Translations under genes and position numbers: made by a program | Assembly: GCA_905221605.1 (NCBI GenBank) | Contig: CAJNDS010002146.1 | Span: forward strand, 124,001-188,000 | Direction: 5' to 3' | Source: Symbiodinium natans | Taxonomy: Eukaryota > Sar > Dinophyceae > Suessiales > Symbiodiniaceae | DNA: 64,000 bases | Notes under the pieces: model-generated | Seen by the model: only the letters and a program-made list of their open reading frames with translations | The model's database searches: none | Told to the model about the DNA's origin: nothing | Shown here: positions 57,763 to 64,000 of the stretch, in pieces | Position numbering within the stretch: the stretch's first letter is position 1 | Layout: every line of letters begins with the position of its first letter

Positions 57763-59650
57763 GGGTGGCGTGTCCTAAACACCTCGAGCCCCAAAAAAGA
57801 AAGGAACGCCCGAGAGCCCGTGAGGCTGAAGGACAGTCCAGCATCAGCGCGCGATGGACGCCCTTCCCCGGAGACCGCCGGCAAGCATCCACGTAGTAGG
57901 GAAGATACCTTGGTGGCCCAAATCTGGAAATTGCATGCGCTTCGAAATAATCAGGGCCCAAGTCATAAGTTACTTCTTAAACTCCATCTTAAGTCGTCGC
58001 GACGTCAGTCGATTGTGCTTTTTGCGGTTGAAAAAACCTGTCTGCGAGGAGACTGGGACCTCCAGTCCAGCCACCTGCCGCAAACCTGTTGCTACTCTAT
58101 CTGCCCTACGCCTCGCCCAGGAACCTTCAGCTAGAGCAGCCATATGTGCACGGCATCGGGGTCATGTTCTGGCCTGTCTTTTCAACTTATTCCGAGATTT
58201 ATCAGAAACAAATCTTGCATCCGCCTGCAAGCCATACTGGCCCTTCTATTTTGCGTGCTTTGTACAGCCCTCGAAATGTACCATAAAGCCCTATTTCAAG
58301 CGGTAGCGTCACGGCCAACAATCGCTCATTGGCCTGTACGTGTTTAGCCCTGCTTGTGAATACTCATGAACCTTCAAGTTGAACCATCACGCCGAAGCGC
58401 ATTCCGTCCCCACACCCGACATCCAGGACCTCAGACGTCCAAGGCAGGCTTGGGATCCAAGGTTTTAGAATCCAAGGTTTATCCTGAACGGCCCTAAGAA
58501 CTTACTTCCTACTCAGAATTCCACCAAAGTCTTGTGCGCTATCTTCAGGCCCGCTACCCGACCCCCACCCCGAGCCACACAGCTGCCCAGCCACATCTCC
58601 CTTGATGCCTTTCAGCAGCTCTTGTCTAATGGACAAGAAGTGATAGTCGACCTGACACGGTGGAGAAAGGCTGGCCGGAGACAAGTGCAACCGCATGCCC
58701 TGGCCGAAGCTGTTCCTGAGATGGTCCTATCATTCACATGACAACAGTCTGCTTTTATGCCCCTGCCTTTGCCATGAGGAATGGGATCAACTTTGCCTCT
58801 AGTTTTTTGAAGGTGTCCTGGAAAGGTAGAAGATGCGCGAAAGCTCAGGCATCGCCGAAGCCAAGAACTGTTTTTGTGCCCAGAACGCTCAAACATGCGC
58901 AACCACGACCGCTTGCAACGAGTATCAAGAGTCATGGCGCCGCATTCTTGCCACATGCAATTTGCCTGACCTTCGGTCCAAACAAGTAGCAAGCTGGTTT
59001 GTCCAAAACGCCGGTCACATGCCACCGCTTCACCCTACAGCATGAAACGCGCAGGCAGACTTTGAGAATGTGCAGGCGTTCAGGTTCATTGTTTCAAACT
59101 TGTGAACATTTGCGTACGTTCGCGCAAACAAGTCGTCATGCCTTCATCGCAGCGTGCTGCCATTCCAGATGTGGGAAGTGCAGTTCGAGCGCATGTTTTG
59201 TTGCGAGCATTCACCGTGGCTGCCCATGCACATCGCGCAAGTGGCCCTGAAATCCCTGTGTTGCATCCGGGCGGTGATATCTTGGAAACCCCTAGTACCC
59301 GAACCTAGGGCTGAGGGGTTTGGAGGCCACAGAGCGGCAATGACAAAGGGATGTGCAGTTCTCTAAGTTATGGTTCCGCCTTTGGGCATCCTCAGTGTAA
59401 GGCTCCGTCTTTACCATTCTTTACATGTCGATACTAGAAAGGGACCATGTCATTGAGCACAAGTCCCAACTTGACAGCTGCAACTCCTCATCAAAGGCGT
59501 CCAAGCCATATGTGATCATGGCTCGCACTTTTTTTCACTTCTCAGAGCACTCTCAGAACTGCTCTGGTGAGCTTTCTGCACCCGCGACAGTGATGACACT
59601 ACGACACTGAGCCTGCCACGAAAATGCAAGAGAAGATGGACGCGGACATA

Positions 59651-61000
59651 CTACGACAGCCCCTGTGAGAGAAGCACTCCAAGTGTTGTTGCAACACCGT
59701 AGCCAGTGATGCCCGCGACCGTAGCTGGAAACACAAGGTCAACCCTGCGGAATGTGATGCCGGCGCATGCGGCCGCTGTGGCAGGGCCTCCAATGTTTGC
59801 GTTAGAAGCCACCAATGCCTCAGGCAAGCTGATTTGCCAACGCCTGGGAGTCGCTGCATTCCAGAGCAGGACAGAGAAGGTCAGCACAGCACCGTGCACG
59901 CAGAGCACAACAGCCGCGAGCAGAGTGAGACCTAGGCTATTGGTCAAGGCACGGACTCTCGCTTCAGCCCCAATTGATGCAAAGAACGCCAACATGAACC
60001 ATGCGGCAGCCTTCCCACTCATTTCTGCTACCGGCTTTGCAATATCAGGGCGCTTGCTCGCCAGTGAAGCAACCATCCATGACGAAAGTGTCACTGCAAG
60101 CGTCTCCGCCCCAGGCAACCAGCTGAGCAAGCGATGCAGCGGCTGGGCCAGTGTTGTTGAGAGGGCAACCAGTGCTGCAGCAATCGCTGCGGCCCTTGCC
60201 ACCCCCAGGTTCTGGTCACTTCTCTCATCGATGCTAACACTTGCAGTTGACTTCTGTGCCGCACTTCCACTGCGGTACAGCGCAGCAAGCACTGCAAAGT
60301 AGGCACCCATGAGCAGAATATCGGCAGCTGACAGGGCGCCAAACGCCGCAGCTTCAAGCCCCACCGCGCGCGCCGTGGCCACAAAATTGATGCATCCTCC
60401 AACATAGGTTGCAGCGAGGCAACCAGCAGCCTTTGCAGCCTCTGCTGCTGAAATGCCAAGCCATCGGTGCAATCCGAATGCACTCGCACTGCCCAAGATG
60501 GAGCCCACTGTACCAAAGAGAAAAGCCACAAGCACTCTGAGCAAGGCGCAGCCAGCATCTTTCGAAAGTCGCTCTTGGCCAGACATGCTGCGCGAGGCTA
60601 TGATGGTGAGCACCAAGGCCACAGGAAGGAAAGAGTCTACTGGCCCTCCACCCCAAGTACTAGCTCGAAGAAGTGGACAAGCCTCTGCAAGGACGGCGCG
60701 GAGTGTGAAGGCAAGCAGCGTCCCACCCACGGCTGCTCCTAGTCGAGTTCCCTCTAGCGAAGCAGCTGTGGTTGCAGCCCCCACTGTCGCTAGCAGATTT
60801 GCGCTCTCACCCTGCAGTGCAGCGCGACCTCTGCCATGCACACGTAGATTTTTCCTTTGGCGTCGGGCTTCCAAGTTGCCAGCTCTGACTTCAGTATTCC
60901 TTATGATGTTCAGATCAACGCCAAGTCTATTGCGTTGTGGTAGCTGCGGTGTATGGAGTGTAAGTGGAAGACCACGGGCTGCCAGCTGCCTTGCAGTCAT
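59651..61000 (-). CDS. DUF819 family multi-pass membrane protein
   Basis: Intronless, 449 residues, ATG at 61000 directly after an in-frame TAG. The body from about residue 65 is a DUF819 protein with roughly ten hydrophobic helices. Conserved signatures are ATYVGGCINFVA (198-209 region), SLPEALVASNANIGGPATAA (391-410) and GYGVATTLG (433-441), the paired half-site motifs of this transporter-like family. DUF819 proteins occur in bacteria and, in plants, as predicted plastid membrane proteins; no substrate is established. Residues 1-65 are Arg-rich with few acidic residues, resembling a transit peptide, but the hydrophobic signal needed for a three-membrane plastid is not seen, so plastid targeting is unproven. 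Lack of introns and a degraded leader-like sequence 25-45 nt upstream suggest retroposition. Confidence 0.9.
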   Translation of the reverse strand: MTARQLAARGLPLTLHTPQLPQRNRLGVDLNIIRNTEVRAGNLEARRQRKNLRVHGRGRAALQGESANLLATVGAATTAASLEGTRLGAAVGGTLLAFTLRAVLAEACPLLRASTWGGGPVDSFLPVALVLTIIASRSMSGQERLSKDAGCALLRVLVAFLFGTVGSILGSASAFGLHRWLGISAAEAAKAAGCLAATYVGGCINFVATARAVGLEAAAFGALSAADILLMGAYFAVLAALYRSGSAAQKSTASVSIDERSDQNLGVARAAAIAAALVALSTTLAQPLHRLLSWLPGAETLAVTLSSWMVASLASKRPDIAKPVAEMSGKAAAWFMLAFFASIGAEARVRALTNSLGLTLLAAVVLCVHGAVLTFSVLLWNAATPRRWQISLPEALVASNANIGGPATAAACAGITFRRVDLVFPATVAGITGYGVATTLGVLLSQGLS

Positions 61001-61024
61001 CTAGGAGCACTCAGACTGAACGAA

Positions 61025-61046
61025 CTTTGAGTGTTAATGGCTGAGG
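61025..61046 (-). other. Possible degraded DinoSL relic upstream of DUF819
   Basis: Minus-strand reading AGCCATTAACACTCAAAG matches the leader's AGCCATT and CTCAA at the correct spacing, with the middle four bases replaced. It lies about 30 nt upstream of the ATG. Suggestive only. Confidence 0.3.
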
Positions 61047-62554
61047 GTCATGAGGGTGCAGTTTAACCGTTCATGCAGACCAGTGGTCTGACCACACTTA
61101 TTTTCACACAGCTTGCACGAAAAAGGAAAACTCTGACGTCAGCCCACAAACTCCAATCCGAACAGTAGCCGAACCCTAAATCCAAAGCCTAAACCTTTAC
61201 CCCAGAACGCAAAAATGCCACATAGATGGCCACAAAACCTCTTAATTGCGGAACAGACTTAATTCAACACTGAGCTTCCTGGAGTACTCCAGCACACCTG
61301 CGATTCGGAAAGCTCGACATGCGAACCACCGTTTCCCTTGAGAATCTAGGGCTTAGAGTGGTTCTTGCTAGGCGGGTTAGATAGGGGCCAAGACCCGAAT
61401 CTAGTAAACAACAAACCCTACTTGCAGGATCATGGGCACTTAAAGCAAGTAACCCACCACGAACCACAGGTTGTGGAGAGAGGAAACCCTGAACCCTCAA
61501 CCCTTAAACCCTCAACTCAACCCAACCCTGGACCCTAAAGCCTAACCCTAACTCTGACCCATGAGGGAAAACCCTCAACCCTCGAGCCACCCTAAACTAA
61601 ACCCCACTAAGCCCCAAGACCCTGACTCTAAACCCGAGAAACCCTAAACCCTAAACCCGCCAAGGACCACGGGAGAGCGGGGGGAGGGGAGGGGGGAGGG
61701 GGGGGGGATACCATGCGGGAGGGACGGCAAGTGCCGGTGCACATACACCCACACACCCGATACACCCTCTACACCCCATGCTATACACTGCCACAACCCA
61801 CCAAAACCCTTCTTTTGAGCAACAGACTTTGAGGCCGCCGGCACACATGCAACTTCTGAGAACCCTGAACCCTAAACCCCACACTACAGCATACCCCCCC
61901 CCCCCCAAAACCCTGAAACCCCCCAACCCGGTCCCTGAAGACGGTGGCTGCCAGGGCCGCACTTCCCAGGAGGGCCAGTGAACGGGCTGAGAGCCACGAG
62001 GGCCCCGAGGCCTCGGTGAAACCCTTGGAGGGCTTGGGGGAACCCACAATCAGGCGCCTGGCAAGGTTCTGGGTTCGCAGCTTAGGGTGTAGGGTTTAGG
62101 GTGTAGGGTTTAGGATTCAAAAATTGAGAAATATTGACCCTGGGTGGCTTCAGGGTTTCTTGGGCGCAAACCCTCAACACGAAACGGCTTTCAGGGTGCA
62201 GGGTTTCGAACTTAGCATTTTGCGTCTAGAGTCTGCTTGAAGGTCCATGGGCAACTAGTCCAAAGCCGGTTTTTAGTCTACCCCAAATGAGGCTATAACC
62301 TATATCAACAGTTGTCCCAAGTAGAACAACCCATGAACTGGGGTTGAGGGCTCACAACTTCGGGAATCAAAGGGGTTAGGGGTTCGCAGGTGTGAAGCCA
62401 CTCTGCTCCAGACTCTAATATTACTGTTATTACTATCATTGTTATTGGTATCATTATTAGGAGTATTATTGTTCATTCTTAATATTCTTCTGATTTTTTT
62501 GGAGTCAGTACTAAGATTATTATTGAGACTATCACTATGATTCCCATTAGTATC

Positions 62555-62682
<128 letters not shown>

Positions 62683-62807
62683 AAGCCGTCAGGTCTTGGC
62701 CCTTATTGGGCAGGCGGCCGGGAAGCCGCCGCCCGGCCAGAGCCGGACAAGTCCGCAGCCTAGGCCTCCTGCGAGCCCAAGACCTGGGACTTGGGGGTTT
62801 TTGTGGC

Positions 62808-62935
62808 TTAGGGTTTGGGGTTTAGGGTTTTTGGGGGTTTCGGGTTTAGGGTTTTTGGGTGTTTGGGGTTTTTGGGGGTTTAGGGTTTTTGGGGGTTTAG
62901 GGTTTTTGGGGGTTTAGGGTTTAGGGCTTATGGAG
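62808..62935 (+). repeat. Mixed TTTTTGGGGG / TTTAGGG array
   Basis: Units of TTTTGGGGGTTTAGGG repeat several times with variants. It is a compound telomere-derived repeat with a period of about 17 bp in its second half. Confidence 0.75.
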
Positions 62936-63187
62936 TTGAGGGTTTGTAGGGCTTAGTGAGAAGATTGTTCTTCACTCCTGCATCGCTGAGAGGGTAGTTC
63001 AGGGCTTCAGGGACTCGACCTCAAAGTGTGGTTTTCTAGAAGGTTCATGGATGCAGCAACCCTACTCATGACTCGGACGAGGGTACATGCGACGATAACC
63101 TACAAGTAGGTGTAGGGTTGGGGGGTCATGCGTCTGGAGGGCCCTTAGCGCACTTAACACCATGCCCTTTACAAGCTCCTAGGAAAC

Positions 63188-63222
63188 CCCCACACGCGCA
63201 CACACACACACACACACACACA
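63188..63222 (+). repeat. CA dinucleotide repeat
   Basis: ACACGCGCACACACACACAC continues to 63222. A short, typical microsatellite. Confidence 0.9.
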
Positions 63223-64000
63223 CCTGAAGCTTGACAGACCTCAAACTTGACGTACTGTCGCATGCGAAGACAAAGCGCACCCTTGTCCCAGTGGTTTGCA
63301 AGCGAGCCTAATCCCGCTAGAACGTGACAGAGGGTATCATCACGGGACCCAGTGAATCCTTTCTTCAACCCAGGCTCCTCTCCGAGTAAATCCTACCACA
63401 CAGCGTGGTTGGGCTTCTAGCGCAGGATATCAGGCAACAACAGAGGTTAGACAGGCTGCTGCGCCGTCTGAGGGCCATTATGGTCCTGCGTATGCCAAAG
63501 GCTAGATACGTTCGAGGTTTACTTTGTATGGCAAACTTGCTCTCATCCCTGACCCTCGCAGAAACCGTGCTTCTGCTGCCGCCACCGCGGCCCAGCCAAG
63601 GCGGCATCAGCAGGTAGCCGCGGACTTCCTGCGGTGAGATTCCTGAGCAAGACTAAGAACACTGTCAGACCGTTCTGAACCCGGATCTGGGCCTCAAGGT
63701 CCCCTAATAACCTTCCAAAGCCAAACGAGGCCGCCAAGCAGCGGAACTCCTCCCCATCGAAGACAACCACTTCAGTGTGCGCTTGCGCCATGGCCCACAG
63801 AGTCTCCCCGCCCCCTTCTTTGGGGTTTAGGGTTGAGGCTCTTGGGCTTAGAGGGTCTAGGTTTTAGGGTTCTTTGGCAGCCGCGCCGGCAGAAGCGCAC
63901 GCAGCTTTGTAAGTTTGGGGCCTCGTTTGGGCGATTTTCAAGAACAAATATTCCATTCTGAACCATAGACACATGTGGATATTTTGTAATAAATCATCTG

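Larger units (their letters stand above)
55511..59650. other. Intergenic, dominated by G-rich tracts; no confident gene
   Basis: This interval contains a poly-G block (56.65 kb), the 640-bp GGGTGGGG block (57.13-57.76 kb), CCATGAACCTTCAAG-family copies at 56953 and 58361, and open frames on both strands at 57.85-59.3 kb that I cannot assign. A minus frame at about 55.85-55.93 kb (DDVLFPGGAKVLVF) looks coding but is unconfirmed. Confidence 0.4.

Noticed and set aside
56912-57961. Very long open frames (up to 330 codons) on both strands across the G-rich block
   Set aside because: They consist of Gly/Trp/Val or His/Pro/Thr repeats forced by GGGT composition; all frames on both strands are open.

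Overview
The window reads as nuclear DNA of a dinoflagellate, most like the symbiodiniacean (coral-symbiont) group. The evidence is: (1) interstitial arrays and very many decayed copies of the TTTAGGG telomere repeat on both strands; (2) genes cut into small exons whose introns begin with GC or GA more often than GT and end in AG, frequently AG|G; (3) two 12-nt exact matches to the 3' end of the dinoflagellate spliced leader (DinoSL), each upstream of a single-exon ORF; (4) domain content typical of the group: DUF4116 repeats, a stand-alone Mei2-type RRM, a WWE-like protein and DUF819. No bacterial operons, rRNA or tRNA genes were seen.

Genes I can name all lie on the minus strand. They are a coiled-coil protein (5.8-6.6 kb); an alpha/beta hydrolase that I reassembled from 13 small exons (22.4-28.3 kb), with HG, GHSLGG and GGGHS motifs falling in order in one frame; a DUF4116 repeat protein (30.7-31.4 kb); a Mei2-like C-terminal RRM protein (35.2-36.1 kb); a three-exon WWE-like membrane protein with two GA-AG introns (41.6-42.8 kb); fragments of a class I SAM methyltransferase (54.6-55.5 kb); and an intronless DUF819 membrane protein (59.7-61.0 kb). 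Further exons with clean splice borders but no recognised family occur at 0.2, 15.9, 19.9-20.1, 44.3 and 45.3 kb (minus) and 51.6 kb (plus). The one-sided orientation fits the unidirectional gene arrays of dinoflagellate chromosomes.

The rest is repeat-rich. There is an octamer array with internal hairpins (4.0-4.7 kb), a 28-copy decamer array inside intron 1 of the hydrolase gene (27.6-27.9 kb), AT-rich and ATAGAT tracts, a 130-bp CTT tract, a 640-bp G-rich quadruplex-prone block next to an alternating purine-pyrimidine tract (57.1-57.8 kb), and an ATT tract (62.6 kb). Three short interspersed motifs recur across the window among telomere-like debris, sometimes inside introns; I do not recognise them as a known element.

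No pathway links the genes. They are independent nuclear genes, some probably retroposed (single exon plus leader relic) and others intron-rich.
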